A stretch of 64,000 bases of DNA from NCBI RefSeq assembly GCF_905163445.1, contig NC_053180.1, forward strand, positions 15,738,701 to 15,802,700, in the 5' to 3' direction. This document shows positions 52,561-64,000 of this stretch, in pieces. Position 1 is the first letter of the stretch. Every line of letters begins with the position of its first letter. The DNA comes from Pararge aegeria. Taxonomy: Eukaryota; Arthropoda; Insecta; Lepidoptera; Nymphalidae. The notes under the pieces were generated by a model. It was not told where the DNA came from. It was given only the letters and a program-made list of their open reading frames with translations, and searched no databases. A program made the translations under genes and the position numbers.

Positions 52561-53990
52561 AACTATCATATTTAGGTCACAATAGTAGCATTTCTGTTCT
52601 AAAATTTTATCAGAATTTTTGCTTTTTAGTACCTGGGCTTGAGTTGAAGTCGGTTTTTTTTAATTTAAAAGTAATTTTATAGTAATCTACCTAACAATAG
52701 ACGGACCGAGCAGCCCACCCACCTGATAGTTAGTGGTAAACAATAGCCGATAATATCGCCAATTAACAATAAGTAGGTTTTATTTTTCTTCATTCATATA
52801 AGTTGTAGTGTAATAAATGGAAAATTTTGCATTGGAAAATTTGTTTGTCTTGATGTGGTCATTAAAATTCAGAAGGTGGATTCCTTTATATACAACGTGT
52901 AGCCGAATTACGAAATACTGTTGAAGGGTGTAGTATATTTCGTAAAGAATCACCTGTAAATATATGAAAAAAAAAGAAGCATATTGATTTTATACCTACT
53001 TACGTTGTTTTGTTATACTTTTCTTTTTTATGTACTTTTTGTGGTGTGCAATAAAAGTATATTCATTCATTCATTCATTCATACATACATTCATTCATTC
53101 ATCCATTCATTTATTTCTCCATATAAACTTATTCAAAGCATTATAAGTTTTTACTTATGATAACCATTGAAGATAGAAGACCGACACGCGCATAGTACCT
53201 ACGCTACGCAACGCGTAACTAATAAAGTGACAGGAGTCACTTAAATTAATTTTGCCTGTGGTGTTAGACCCTTTGATTATATACTAAATAGGTTAGATCT
53301 GATTTATTTCAGTAAAAACTATGGCAGTGGTGTACCCAAAAATTATTAGCGTATCGGTTTTACAGATACCTAGAGACAGTAAATAATGTACTGCGCATGT
53401 GAAGTAATTCGGTTTTAATTTACACGTTGTATATAGATATAAGAAAGTTATAATTATACGCTTAGAAACGGTTTTTTATTAGATTTTCTAGTGAAACAAA
53501 TATTTTAGAGAAAATAGTTATTTTATCACATAAATCAATGAAGCTACAGCTTACAGCTTAGTTATACATACACGATAAAATAAACAACAAAATGTTACGA
53601 AGCAAATATCAAGCAAAAAAGGTCTTAACATTTGATTATTGTGCCGTAATCATTTTGCTAAAATCCTATACACCTAGGAATTTTTAGATGGAGCGAATTA
53701 AAAACTGCATAGATGCAAATAAAATATCACTAATATCTTTGTTAACAACTCAAAAGATTGAAGATTAGAGTAGCGCATAAAAATTTGAATAGGAAATTTT
53801 TACGTTAGTCGATATTACAAGTATTATGCTTACCACTGTCGTAATGATTGATGCGGACGAAGTCACGGGCAACTGCTCTATATATGATTCAACTCATCGA
53901 TCATCCAATGTGTAAACTTGTTGTTAACTAACAGTTTGACAGTGTTATAATGTAGCAGATGCTTTCAACGCGTGAGCGACAAGAAAAACC
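52561..53990. other. AT-rich sequence with ATTC microsatellite
   Basis: 53061-53115 is an (ATTC)n tract with variants, preceded by GTGGTGTGCAATAAAAGTAT, a LINE 3' end. 53848-53875 is a reverse fragment of the GCCCGCG repeat (GACGAAGTCACGGGCAACTG). No gene. Confidence 0.45.
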
Positions 53991-53999
53991 GGTATTTGA

Positions 54000-54560
54000 A
54001 CTTGAAATATGTGACAGTTTGGCTGTGTTTAGGTTAGGGCATTCCATTGTGAACCCAGTACCGGCCCAGTACAGGGCGCGGGTTTCCTCTCAGAATGAGA
54101 AAGGTTTAGCCGTAGTCCAGTAGATTTGTAACCTTCACACATCTTTGAGAACATTATGGATAACTCTCAGGCATGCAGGTTTCCTCACGATGTTTTCCTT
54201 CACCGTTAAAACATGTGGTATTTAAATAGCTTGAATTCAAAAGTTGGAGGTGCAAGCAGGGGATCGAACTCGGTCTCCCGATAGGAAGGCTAAAGCTCTA
54301 ACCACTAGGCTACCTTTACTTAGGTTAGATTAGGGCAGTGAGGCGATGTTGTTTCTAGAGTCCACGCTCCTCGCATGTGTAGTTTATCCCAGTGATATCT
54401 TACTCAAAACATGTTGGCTGTGTTTAGGTTAGGGAAGTGAGATGTTAAAGTTCCCAAAGTTTATGCTGCCTACAGGTGTAGTTTCATACCAGTGATTGAA
54501 ACTCATACTGGTTACACTGAAAATGTGACAGTTTGGTTGTAGGGCTTACTGCCTTAACCT
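54000..54560. repeat. Diverged tandem repeat with TTAGG-like words, split by SINE family C
   Basis: GTGACAGTTTGGCTGTGTTT, then AGGTTAGGG, occurs at 54010. TTGGCTGTGTTTAGGTTAGG recurs at 54413 and ATGTGACAGTTTGGTTGTAG at 54523. GTAGTTTATCCCAGTGAT and GTAGTTTCATACCAGTGAT mark two units about 120 bp apart. The reverse SINE (54050-54318) separates the first unit. Confidence 0.6.
54050..54318 (-). repeat. SINE family C, reverse
   Basis: GTACAGGGCGCGGGTTTCCT, ATGAGAAAGGTTTAGCCGTA, TAACTCTCAGGCATGCAGGT, CACGATGTTTTCCTTCACCG, GGGATCGAACTCGGTCTCCC and CTCTAACCACTAGGCTACC. Confidence 0.82.
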
Positions 54561-55240
54561 AAAGATAACCTACGTTTTCCAATACACCGGATTCAAATTA
54601 TTCAAATTATTTTTATAAGTAAATAAATAATAGTTTAAAAAAAACTAAAAAACAAGCTTTTTATAGAAAACCGAACTAAAAAATAGAAAATAAATTTTAA
54701 TAAATTTAATAAATTTAATAAATTTAATGCTGCCAGCATCTTAGGAACTGTGCCTCGCTGCGGTGGTTTCGAGGACGTTTTAGATTTTATTTAGTTTTTA
54801 AATAGTTTATTTTAGGTTATAGTTATGTATTAATAAAAATTATATTTTAGAGATAATCAAATAAATAATTAATTTATACGGATAAATTTAAAAATATTAT
54901 TTATTTTCTACTTTTTAGTTTGGTTTATTTTAAACTGTTATTTGATCAATTCCGTGATAACTTATTTAAAACAGCCCATTAAAAAGTAACAGCTAACACC
55001 CTCTACCATCTAGTAGCTTAATGTTTTCTGTGGAATTTCTTAGGTACGCGAACGCCATCTGTTGGAAACGTAATAGGTTTTTTACATTTGGGTCTAGATG
55101 GCGCTGAAGTAATTGTAATTAATAGTTCGAAAAAACTAAAAAATCTTATTTTTTATATTGAAAATTGGAATAATCTTCTCAGATTAGTGTATAGTCATCG
55201 GTCGTCGATATGTCTACAAAGTTTAAATCAAATCTGATCG
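54561..55240. other. AT-rich with TAAATTTAA tandem
   Basis: 54693-54728 is (TAAATTTAA)n, about four copies. CATCTAGTAGC/CTAGATGGCG words at 55010-55095 flank a unique stretch. No gene. Confidence 0.4.
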
Positions 55241-55242
55241 TT

Positions 55243-55345
55243 TAAAGTGTCTGGGTGTTTGTCAGTATATTACAAGTATTTACGTGTATTATATTCATAA
55301 AGATATCCATCAGCTATCTTAGTACCCATAACACAAGCTATTCTT
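55243..55345 (+). repeat. SINE family A fragment
   Basis: AAGTGTCTGGGTGTTTGTCA, GTATTATATTCATAAAGATA, CAGCTATCTTAGTACCCATA and ACACAAGCTATTC. Confidence 0.7.
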
Positions 55346-55930
55346 TTTTTTATAAAAGTACAAGGATAATTTAAACTGAATAAGACCTTTTCCAAAGCTT
55401 CTCCTACCGGCAAAATTTTGTTAGAATGATTATCCAAAAAAAATAACATACCTACGCAGCTAAATAATTTAAAACCGCCTTTTTGTACCGTAGTTTGTAA
55501 ACTAGTCAAAGTAGCATATTTGTACAGACAATAGAGGCCCTACAGCTCGTCACACATCAGTGAGAGAGGCGTCTTATTATTTCAATGCGTGTCAGAACTC
55601 AAGAAGAAAGCGCCCAGGAATTTACAAGGGAATTTCCATATGAACAACGCTGCGATTATCATCGCCCACTCGTTGAAAAACAATAGCGTGCGACTATTTC
55701 CTACGCGTGAATCAGTATAAACAACCGGATATCAAATATTACTGGTTTTGCGTTCGCCTACAATCTTTTACAATCTAGATCCAAATTATGCAGCTAAAGA
55801 TTGAAGCTCTAAAAACTATGAAAGATAAATTACCTATTTAATAATAACACTATAGATAAAATACGTTTTGTTAAGGATTTTAGTTTTAACATGGCGTCTT
55901 GTGGCCGCCATATTTAGATATTAAAAAGTA
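55346..55930. other. Unassigned sequence
   Basis: No gene or repeat recognised. Confidence 0.3.
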
Positions 55931-55959
55931 TCTGTCATATTTTGGTAGTATAACAGTAA

Positions 55960-56055
55960 ATAAGAAGTTCTTCTTCTGGTTAGAATATGCCTTCCGAACC
56001 GGTGGTACCTAGAGTCGCTACAAAATTACAGAATTGACGTTTCAGCAAGCCTTTT
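55960..56055 (+). repeat. CR1-like LINE 3' UTR fragment, old
   Basis: TTCTTCTTCTGGTTAGAATA, GCCTTCCGAACCGGTGGTAC and GAATTGACGTTTCAGCAAG, a decayed version of 43375-43440. Confidence 0.6.
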
Positions 56056-56162
56056 TTCATTTATATCGATGTTATATAAAAATTTAAATTAAAAATACGC
56101 GCCAAATACACATACGTACAAGCCTTTCGTAGATACATTTTCTTATCATTTAACTATAAGTC

Positions 56163-56320
56163 AGCCCTTGATTGCAGTCTCATTTGATGGTAACGGTTGA
56201 TAGTCATAGATGCGGAATCGTCTGACCGCGAAATCCGTCCAGACGTGCGATATTCTTTAATAAAAAATTCCCAAATTGCTCCTGCCGAGAATCGAAACCA
56301 GGAACTCCAAGGAGGGAAAT
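56163..56320 (-). repeat. SINE family B, reverse
   Basis: AGCCCTTGATTGCAGTCTCA, TTTGATGGTAACGG, AAATTGCTCCTGCCGAGAAT, CGAAACCAGGAACTCCAAGG. Middle deleted. Confidence 0.65.
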
Positions 56321-56324
56321 TGAC

Positions 56325-57545
56325 AAAAACACAAAAGTATATACCTACGCGTATGGATCAATACACAGAATAATACCATTGCGCAATCGGGTACCAATGA
56401 TGATTTGCTTTGCTGTTCAGTCCATAGACAAAAGACCATTTTGGTGCAATAATTTTATTTATATAGTCTATATTATAAATTTTGGCTCATGCGATGAATT
56501 GATTAAAATATAAACTGCTAAATAATTCGTACATCTGCTTCAAGACAACAATACAGACAAAACCAGTTCCGATAGCTCCCAATTCTTAAACCACAATAAA
56601 TTTATGCAAAAATTATTTATGATTGCTTAGAATGGTCTTTCGAAGATATACATTTTTTAATTTATCGAAGTAAGTTTTAAATAATGCCTCATAAATTAAT
56701 ATGAGTATTTATATCAAAAAGCGGTGTGAATACATTAATAAGATTAAGGCCCTCAGTCGTAAATGCTATAAAAAGTTTGTGAAACGTGGACTCCATACCG
56801 AGACAGAGATTTGTTGAGCTTTCTTTGGCACCGGAATATCGTCTCACAAATAAAAGGGAGAAGATCGGGGTCTTCATATTCCAAAAAAACATACGATTTT
56901 ATTTAACAAAATAAAATGTATCAACTCATCATGAATATTCGTTATTTCTTTGATTGGTTTGGTTCATTGCTTTCAATAACTAAACATTTAAAATAAATTA
57001 TTTTTGACCCAGGTAGCTGCTTATTTATTTGACCAAAAATAAAGCTTTTAAGCAAAAACATTTTTAGCAGAGTATATAAGTAAAGTTTTAATAGAGAGTA
57101 TTCAAGTGACGTATATAAAATGGCTGAAAAAATTCAAATTCTCGAAAAAACCTTTAATATACGAACAAAATCCTTAAAGACAAACTAATAGTACAGCTTT
57201 AGAATAATTTATAGGTTCTTGTTAACGTCTTCAGATGTCAGTGATAGTAATCGGGGATACCGTTTTATCGCGCTCTCTGAAATATGGAGAGTTAGGTCCA
57301 TTAGCTAATTATTTATAGATGTTTATTATCGTTTATTATTTGAAATACCTGCACACTGGTGCAACCAGGTTGCGCTAATCAACTCTTAGTTTTTTTTCCG
57401 TTTCTGTATGTGTTTCTATCTGTGGCATCGCATTTCTCGAACGAATGAACCAATTTTGATCAAATCCAAGATGGCCGCCACCACTAAATGGCGATTTACA
57501 TTTTTGTTTCCACAACTCCCTCAATATGGGTATCGAATGAAAGGG
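56325..57545. other. Unassigned; dispersed words at 57400-57545
   Basis: 57420-57545 (CGAACGAATGAACCAATTTT, AAATCCAAGATGGCCGCC, GGGTATCGAATGAAAGGGC) is typical of a dispersed lepidopteran repeat. 56690-56890 has a short minus frame with no known homologue. Confidence 0.35.
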
Positions 57546-57552
57546 CTTAACT

Positions 57553-58573
57553 AATAAATTCAAATTCAAATTCATTTATTTCAAGTAGGCCTACTTTATA
57601 AGCACTTTTGAAACGTCAAGTATGCATGTTTGTGTGACTCTACCACCGGTTCGGAAAGCAGATTCTACCGAGAAGAGCCGGCAAGAAACTCAGTAGTTGC
57701 TCTTTTCCAACATCAACATTTACAATCATTTTGCTATCTTGCGGGAGATGAGAGCGAGGCTGGCTGCTTCCATTCTACCTTGTCATTGAGGAATTCATCA
57801 AATGTATAGTAACCTCGCTGTACTAGATGCGTTTTTACACATTTTTTAAATGTATGCATTGGTAGGTCAAGAATTTCCTTAGGAATCATGTTGTAAAAGC
57901 GTATACTCAACCCAAGAAAGGAGTTCTGCACCTTTCGCAGACGATATGCAGATATCACCAATTTATGACCGTTTCTGGTAAGTCGATTGTTAATTTCAGC
58001 TTTTGATTTATAAAGAGTAATATTTTGCCTCACAAAGACTATATTACTATAAATGTATTGCGAAGCTACTGTAAGAATACCTATTTGTTTAAATTTTTCA
58101 CGAAGCGATTCGCGTGATCCAAGTTTATATATTGATCGTACGGCTCTTTTCTGTAGTATAAATATACTTTCAATATCTGCAGCTTTTCCCCACAGCAAGA
58201 TCCCATAGGACATAATACTGTGAAAGTATGCGAAATAAACAAGCCTAGCTGTTTCAACATCGGTAAGCTGTCTAATTTTCCTGATTGCATATGCAGCTGA
58301 GCTGAGTTTACTCGCTAGGCTTTCTATATGGGTACCCCACTGTAGCTTACAATCTAAGGTCACTCCTAGAAAAACAGTGGAGTTTTCTATTTCAAGTGTT
58401 TCTCCATTTATTATGATGTTTTTATCATTTTTTTTTACGTTAGGCAAAACAAATTCCAAACACTTAGTTTTTTTTGCATTTAAAAGTAAGTTATTAACAG
58501 TAAACCAGTCTGACACATGTGACAAAGCACGGTTTACATCGTCAAAATTATCTTTGTTTCTATCAGTCAATTA
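57553..58573 (-). mobile_element. CR1-like non-LTR retrotransposon, 5'-truncated
   Basis: Reverse-oriented LINE with a 3' UTR ending in the (AATTCAAATTC)-type tail at 57553-57585 and the ORF below. It is cut at the 5' side just after 58570. The 43067 copy has almost the same sequence, so both are recent insertions. The 3' tail repeat is the usual mark of this LINE clade. Confidence 0.88.
57734..58570 (-). CDS. LINE reverse-transcriptase C-terminal fragment, 278 codons
   Basis: C-terminal part of a CR1/Jockey-type ORF2. It starts within the RT domain (NNLLLNAKKTKCLEFVLP; the catalytic YADD motif lies upstream and is missing) and has the thumb-like FLGVTLDCKLQWGTHI, then the SIMSYGILLWGKAADI motif and the tail RFYNMIPKEILDLPMHTFKK to SLSSPAR. 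No stop or frameshift remains in this part, so it is young. It cannot be active because endonuclease and catalytic RT residues are gone. The annotated start is only where the truncated frame opens; no promoter is expected. Confidence 0.88.
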   Translation of the reverse strand: MTDRNKDNFDDVNRALSHVSDWFTVNNLLLNAKKTKCLEFVLPNVKKNDKNIIINGETLEIENSTVFLGVTLDCKLQWGTHIESLASKLSSAAYAIRKIRQLTDVETARLVYFAYFHSIMSYGILLWGKAADIESIFILQKRAVRSIYKLGSRESLREKFKQIGILTVASQYIYSNIVFVRQNITLYKSKAEINNRLTRNGHKLVISAYRLRKVQNSFLGLSIRFYNMIPKEILDLPMHTFKKCVKTHLVQRGYYTFDEFLNDKVEWKQPASLSSPAR

Positions 58574-58574
58574 T

Positions 58575-60490
58575 TGTAATAGAACAATGTACACGATGTT
58601 AAATGTTTTTTTAATTTTAAATTTATATATTATTATTATTATCTACAAAATTAGGCTAATGCCCGCTCCGCTTGTAACTATAATCAACCTATTACCATGT
58701 TCTCAATGGCAAACAGTCTTGAGCGTGTCTCTGTAGTTTCCATATCCCACGCATCCGTGGGCGTCAAAGTAATAAACACCACACGCAAAGAAATAGCCAA
58801 TATGTGCATGGAATTATGATATTTTTCGGCAAAGCAATAACGAGCAGATTGGCGCGTACAGTTTTTTCGGTTGGTTGAACGTTCGTTTACTTTCCAATTT
58901 TAGTTGAGTGTTTGCTTATCCAAGATTTAGAGTTTAGGGCTATGTGACAGTTCGTAGGTGGCAATTTAGCAGCGAATTACGATTTAAGTAATATGCTTGG
59001 AAGTGTTGGAGGAGTACTTTAAAAGGTAGGTAGATATAATTGGTACATATGCTCTTATGAGCAGTATTGCACTCTTTTCGTCACACATGAATTCGTCGCC
59101 AGTCGCATCGCTAATTTGAATGCATTTTAAGGCGAAATCTTAGCACAAAATCCTTAAAAAATCATATAATTGGAATGGTGGTATATTTATTTACACTTGA
59201 AAATAAGAAGTTTTTAAGACCTTAAAGCAGGTCTTATCCTATTGCAGAAAACATTTATTTTATAGCACATAAGAAATTCAAACACACTTGTACATACAAT
59301 TTTCAAAGCAGTATACCTCCTTAATGAAAAACATGATTCAGTTCAAATTTTTAATTTCAATTTTTAAATTTTTAATTTTAAACAACAGTTTTAGTCTGAA
59401 TCTGATGTTCAAAAGTAATTGTTAATTCCTTCTATCTTATAAAACTGAGGGTAGTAGAGCATTAACCAACCACACATAGAATGACGTACTGCAAACGTCG
59501 TGGATCTGCAAAGGAAAACCCATTTTTTATATATGATAAATGCACTTTGAAACTTACAAGTTTCATGTATGTACCGAACATATAATAAATTAGGTTACTA
59601 AGCTTTAAATGATGTTTGATAACGAGTTAGACACCGGGAGGTATCTTTGCATCGTTCGAGTCCATACAGGACTGCAGTGTATCGAAAATGCACCCGTATT
59701 AATATTAAAATACCCACTCAGTGTCATGAACATTGGTTGTTAATCAAATTTAATTTTAATTGTTTCTTGGAAACTATTAAATATATTTATTAATTAAATA
59801 ATAATTACAAGCGTATTTGTAAAAATCCTAATTAATTTAATAAAATATCTGGCCAATATGAATCTATATTTATCAAAAGTTTAATTATTTACCCACTTAA
59901 TAAAATTACTGTAACATGTTCTATACATATTCCACAAATTTCAATGATTAAAGAACTTTGGTAACAAAACATTCATCCATAATATATTTGTCACTTTCCC
60001 AACAATTACTCTTCATTAAATCTTTATATTTACAATTATACAAATATGATTAGTTACAGACAAATGTAAATTAACTTTTACTGATTTTAATTACTGGATG
60101 TTACCGTTTAAGAACAGGTAAGAACCCAAAGCGCAAAAAGTTTTTATCAAATATTACATAGCAATCAATAATAGCGTTATATCGCAATCTGAAAAACAAA
60201 CCAACTTAAAAAAATCACTTGGAGTTTCACCAACCAGATACCTTTAAAGGTATTCGAGAAAATTGCCTTTGCTCACTTCAGCAGTGTTCGTTGTATTAAC
60301 GCGCTCCAGCGAAATGTCCTGAATACCTAACTAGCTTAATAAAGAGACTGTGCGAGAAGCCTTTTGATAGCAGCAAAGGACAATACGTCATCGGAATGAT
60401 CTGCAAAACGAGCCGATATTAAATACCGTGTGAGGTGCTGCATGGGGAATGGAGCTTGTTGTTTTGTGAAGAATTTCCCCGTACTGAAGA
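58575..60490. other. AT-rich sequence, nothing assigned
   Basis: 58600-58700 resembles another repeat end (AAATTAGGCTAATGCCCGCT). The rest is AT-rich with no gene or clear repeat. Confidence 0.35.
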
Positions 60491-60527
60491 TATGATTTAT
60501 ATATACGTAAGGTATATTATATTATGT

Positions 60528-60872
60528 ATAGATCTAGGTATACAGCTTGGTATCAAGGCAAAATAAAACGTAACCTACAGAAGCCACTTTGGATTCATAA
60601 TATACCGTAGGACAATAGGGAAAGTAAGTACCTAGTTTTTGTAGTAGTACCTAGAGCTTTTTCCGACAGAGCTCGTCCGACGACCATAACATTTAGTTCT
60701 AGGTATACAGCTAGGTATCAAGTCAAAATAAAACATTCTTTATGCAAGTGTAATTACAGAGGACACTTTTGATTCATAATATACCGTAGGGCAATAGAGA
60801 AAGTAATTACCTAGTTTTTTTAGTAGTACATAGAGGTTTTGGTGACAGAGCTTCTCCTACTACCGCCATATT
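60528..60872 (+). repeat. About 175-bp tandem duplication
   Basis: First unit starts TCTAGGTATACAGCTTGGTA near 60532, second TCTAGGTATACAGCTAGGTA near 60705. Both contain TTCATAATATACCGTAGG, GACAATAGGGAAAGTAA-type sequence, CCTAGTTTTT and GACAGAGCT. The second has a short insertion. Confidence 0.85.
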
Positions 60873-60874
60873 TA

Positions 60875-62525
60875 GTTCTGCCGCCAAGCATTGGTGTGTT
60901 CCGCTCTGAAGGACGTCTTTGCCAGTATGATTATATAGACACACAAGGTGACCTACACCTTAGGTTGATGGGCACAGGAAGGCATTTTGCAAGTTCTGTT
61001 CATAGACCAATTATTACTAGGTTTAAAAGAGAAGAAGAGAAGACGATTTTTTTTTGAAAAACCGAAAAGGATTCACAAGTTCGTCCTTGCTGGGAGTCAA
61101 GTAACTCTACATGGGTATGTACAGTTACCGGCCAAAACCTCCGTAATAACCTCCCTGCTAATCCGACAAAAATCTTATCAGAAATCAGTAATTCCAAAAA
61201 TCCGAGCTAAACTCCCCAGAATCTGTAAGGTTTATGTAAACAGCTTTCGAATAAAATAAGCACGGCGTTCGTAAAAAAATATCTAGAAAAGGCACAAAAA
61301 CAGCGTTTCTACATATGGAAACAAAGAATACCGATCGGCCCAAAAATCGAGTGGAATAAATTTCGATCTTAACCAATTTTGGCGTACTCCCCTGTTTTTA
61401 TGAAATGCCCCGAGTTTTTGCACGTTCAGCGGACGTCCTTCAAGGCATCCGATAAACAAAGGTACCTCGTTAGTGCTCCTGGAATCCAGTCAGTGGAATC
61501 GATGGTGGAAAAAAGTATCGAATCGATTGGATGTCAACGACCTATCTGACGTGGGAATCCGGCCCTGGATGACATTGCTACGGGCATTGTTGGCTTTTTC
61601 TTGTACAATACCATCGATTTGTTGGGCTGTGTGCTGCCCTTCCCGCCATTATTACCTGTATTCGTTGCTGTTTATTTAAATATTACCTATAAATAATGCT
61701 ACTAATATAACAAACAATCATTACTAGTGAACAGTTCGCTCTAAACTAAGACATTGCGCTGTAAGGCAAAAAAACTTTTATTTTTAATAATAATGCCATC
61801 TATTGACGCCTATTGTAAGTTTTAACAGGGAATTTTATCGAAAAAGAGTACTAAAGGGAAGTATATAGAATAGGTACATCCACAGAAATAAGAACATACA
61901 GAACCTTTATTCAGCCAAAATTGCATGCAGTGCATTGTCCAAAACAGTGTAAACGCCACGCGAAGTCTTACACCCACGTTATGTTGCTGGCTGACAAACT
62001 TTCCCATTTAATGGTAAACGTTTAGAATATTCGAGATAAAATAATTAGTCAATTCCTAAATGGAGTGAAGTTACTAATCGCCTGTTCGAGAAACACTGGG
62101 GTGGAGTTGTTTTTGGTGCTTCAATATTAGTCGTGTACACGGTTTCTGTATGATCTTAATTCTGTGTGTACAACAATAATGGATACTTTTTACTTTACTT
62201 TACTTTATTCGCGTTCTAATTTTGCTATGTAAGTTGTCGTATATGGACTTTCATTCTACGATCCACCGCGATACATCATCCGCCCGTTGCTCGACTCCTA
62301 GGTTCAAAGTGTAAATAGCTTATACCCGTTCTAAAAATTGAGCTTCAATAATAACTATAAAATACAAAAAATGTTTTTTAATCTTACTTTAGCGCGATCA
62401 AACAAACTAACTCTTTATCCATATTTTTAGTTGATATAAAATGGTGTTATTAATAATGAATGTCCAGACCGGAGGCAGTGCTGGAGTTGAACTAAAATAT
62501 TTCAATATTTTGCAGATCCCGCTAC
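60875..62525. other. Unassigned, partly GC-richer
   Basis: 61040-61260 and 61400-61680 are less AT-rich and carry short open frames on both strands without family resemblance; splice-flanked exons were not convincing. 62190-62215 is (ACTTT)n. Confidence 0.3.
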
Positions 62526-62528
62526 CTA

Positions 62529-62715
62529 ATCTATATATATATAAAAGAAAGTTGTGTTAGTTACACCATTTATACCTCAAGAACGGCTGGACCTTTTTTT
62601 ACGGTATTTGATTTTTTGGATTCCTCTTAGACCGGAATAGGATAATAAGTAGTAAAATATATCATTCATCAAAAAGAAAATTATCCGCGGTACGAAGTTC
62701 GCCGGGACAGCTAGT
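62529..62715 (+). mobile_element. Non-autonomous Helitron (internally deleted)
   Basis: Starts TCTATATATATATAAAAGAA, then AGTTGTGTTAGTTACACCAT and CAAGAACGGCTGGACC. Ends GGTACGAAGTTCGCCGGGAC plus AGCTAG|T. TC start, CTAG end and insertion between A and T are Helitron hallmarks, and these end words are common in Lepidoptera. Only about 187 bp. Confidence 0.75.
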
Positions 62716-62719
62716 CTTT

Positions 62720-63380
62720 AATAAAATTGAGTTGCCTAGGATAGATAATGTGGTCGGATTAGTAGTTCTTAAGAAGAAGTCGGAGGAACACCTACTTAGG
62801 GACTCCTTTTAATTTCTTCACGATAAATAAGCCTTAGAGTTTTTTTTTGACTATTTTTTTTTAATTTCTGTCTTCGTTAAAATATTATTAATTAGGAATA
62901 AGATATATCAGATTTAGGTGCATTTTAGATGTTTATTAGACGAGCGCTAACTCGCCAAGAAACTGGTTAACCAGTGATGAAAATAAGTTTAAAAAAAAAA
63001 TGTGTTTTTTTGGAATTTGGTGCAACCTTATTCTTCTTTCACGACTTTGATGTTCGGCTACCAAACAATCACACATACAACCTTTACCGTTACCTGTGTA
63101 ATAAATTACTTCTCTCTCCATTAATATATATAACAAATCAAATAAGCTTTTTCTGGAGCTCGTTAATGATCGCAGTTAAAATCTTAAGTAAGCAGCTTAA
63201 CGCACCATTACGCTCTTGAATGTGGATTTTAATATTATTCGTCTATAAACTGTGTTAGAAATTTTACCGTTATTTCAGTAGTGCCGGTTGATTAGAATTA
63301 TTTGTATGAGTTGCACAGTAGTTCCCAAATTTGTGTTTATATGTATACCGACTTAATACCTAAGAACACAAATCAAAAGT
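62720..63380. other. AT-rich sequence, nothing assigned
   Basis: Overlapping short frames at 62936-63219 on both strands have no support. Confidence 0.35.
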
Positions 63381-63385
63381 ATTGG

Positions 63386-63650
63386 ATAGAAGCAGGCGTT
63401 ACTTTGCGGAAATCCATGATATATTATAAAAATTAGGCTTCAGCATCAGAATTATTCATTGTAAAGTCAACTTCTCCTGAGGAAGCTTCGGTTTCGGCGA
63501 AACTTGCGTAGAGGGTACATTGCCGAAGATCTGGTTGGTGTGGAGTATAAGGATTGAAGAAATTATAAATTACACCACACAGATTCTCCTGCTTTTCTTT
63601 CGCGGAGTATAGCATATTAAGCTTAATTTTCATTATAAATGAAAAGTGTC
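63386..63650. mobile_element. MITE family F, interior inverted relative to the 19166 copy
   Basis: Left terminus (GGCGTTACTTTGCGG, ATCCATGATATATTATAAAA) is the same as at 19166. The interior that follows is in the opposite sense (GATCTGGTTGGTGTGGAGTA, CACCACACAGATTCTCCTGC, GCGGAGTATAGCATATTAAG). Confidence 0.75.
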
Positions 63651-64000
63651 ATCAGTGTCAATATCTCATGTAGGTTTCATTAAGATTAAAAATTTATAAC
63701 GGTTGAAGATTTGCCAAACCTAGCAAGCAGACCGACTTCATGTAAACTAATCAATAAATTAAATTAAGTAAATAATAAGCAATTCATTTAGTCAACCTAA
63801 TCCGTTTGGTATATGTAAATAATTCCAAAACCATTATTGAAGCGTCACTGGTCACCAATATTATTTTTTGTAAAATTATAGTAATAGTACCTAATTAATA
63901 TATTCATTATTATGGAAAAATAAAAATATAGTTCATACCTGGCTCCGTGGCATCTTTGCGGTATGAATGATTCTTAAACTCTACATAGTGATAAAAATAA
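63651..64000. other. AT-rich sequence, nothing assigned
   Basis: No repeat, ORF or splice-flanked exon recognised before the window ends. Confidence 0.35.

Noticed and set aside
54010..54440. Telomeric repeat tract
   Set aside because: Only isolated TTAGG words inside a longer diverged unit, not a (TTAGG)n run.
61473..61679. Possible exon with good composition
   Set aside because: No flanking splice sites in phase and no family resemblance; left as unassigned.
1..64000. Bacterial, bracovirus or other horizontally acquired gene cluster
   Set aside because: No intronless cluster of long ORFs; the only long intact frames are a LINE and a tandem repeat.

Overview
The window looks like nuclear genomic DNA from a lepidopteran insect (moth or butterfly). 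It is AT-rich, with short exons, long introns and large intergenic spaces. It is full of families typical of that order: tRNA-headed SINEs, CR1/Jockey-like and RTE/Proto2-like LINE remnants, a Helitron end, and hAT-like and fold-back MITEs. I see no bacterial or viral gene, CRISPR array or operon-like layout. Family names are from recognition only; no database was searched.

Region 1 (1 to about 13 kb) holds the 5' part of a large minus-strand gene, which I assembled by eye from splice sites. Fourteen exons between 481 and 9771 join without breaking phase into about 600 codons. The protein reads as the N-terminus of the insect lipophorin precursor apolipophorin II/I: signal peptide end, then the vitellogenin/lipid-transport N domain. 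The start codon exon lies upstream and I could not fix it. The rest of the protein lies beyond base 1. The introns carry SINEs and three strong hairpins.

Region 2 (about 13 to 26.4 kb) is repeat-dominated. It includes a 158-bp tandem array that looks derived from a LINE 3' end, a 102-bp tandem array that keeps a 165-codon frame open, and two MITEs inserted in copies of the same SINE family, one with a perfect 8-bp and one with a perfect 3-bp target duplication.

Region 3 (26.8 to 32.7 kb) begins with a GC- and CpG-richer block ending in a strong plus-strand splice donor at 27939/27940. This is a probable promoter and non-coding first exon. A short ATG exon at 32678-32725 may belong to the same gene, but I found no further exon and cannot name it.

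Region 4 (33 to 64 kb) is intergenic or intronic, with nested transposons (SINE in SINE, LINE in fold-back element, LINE in SINE tail), several near-perfect palindromes, a CR1-like LINE with a 278-codon reverse-transcriptase C-terminal ORF at 57734-58570, and long AT-rich stretches with nothing I can assign.

The apolipophorin gene is the only confident host gene. The nested insertions give a relative order of events: SINE copies came first, then MITEs, SINEs and LINEs landed in them.
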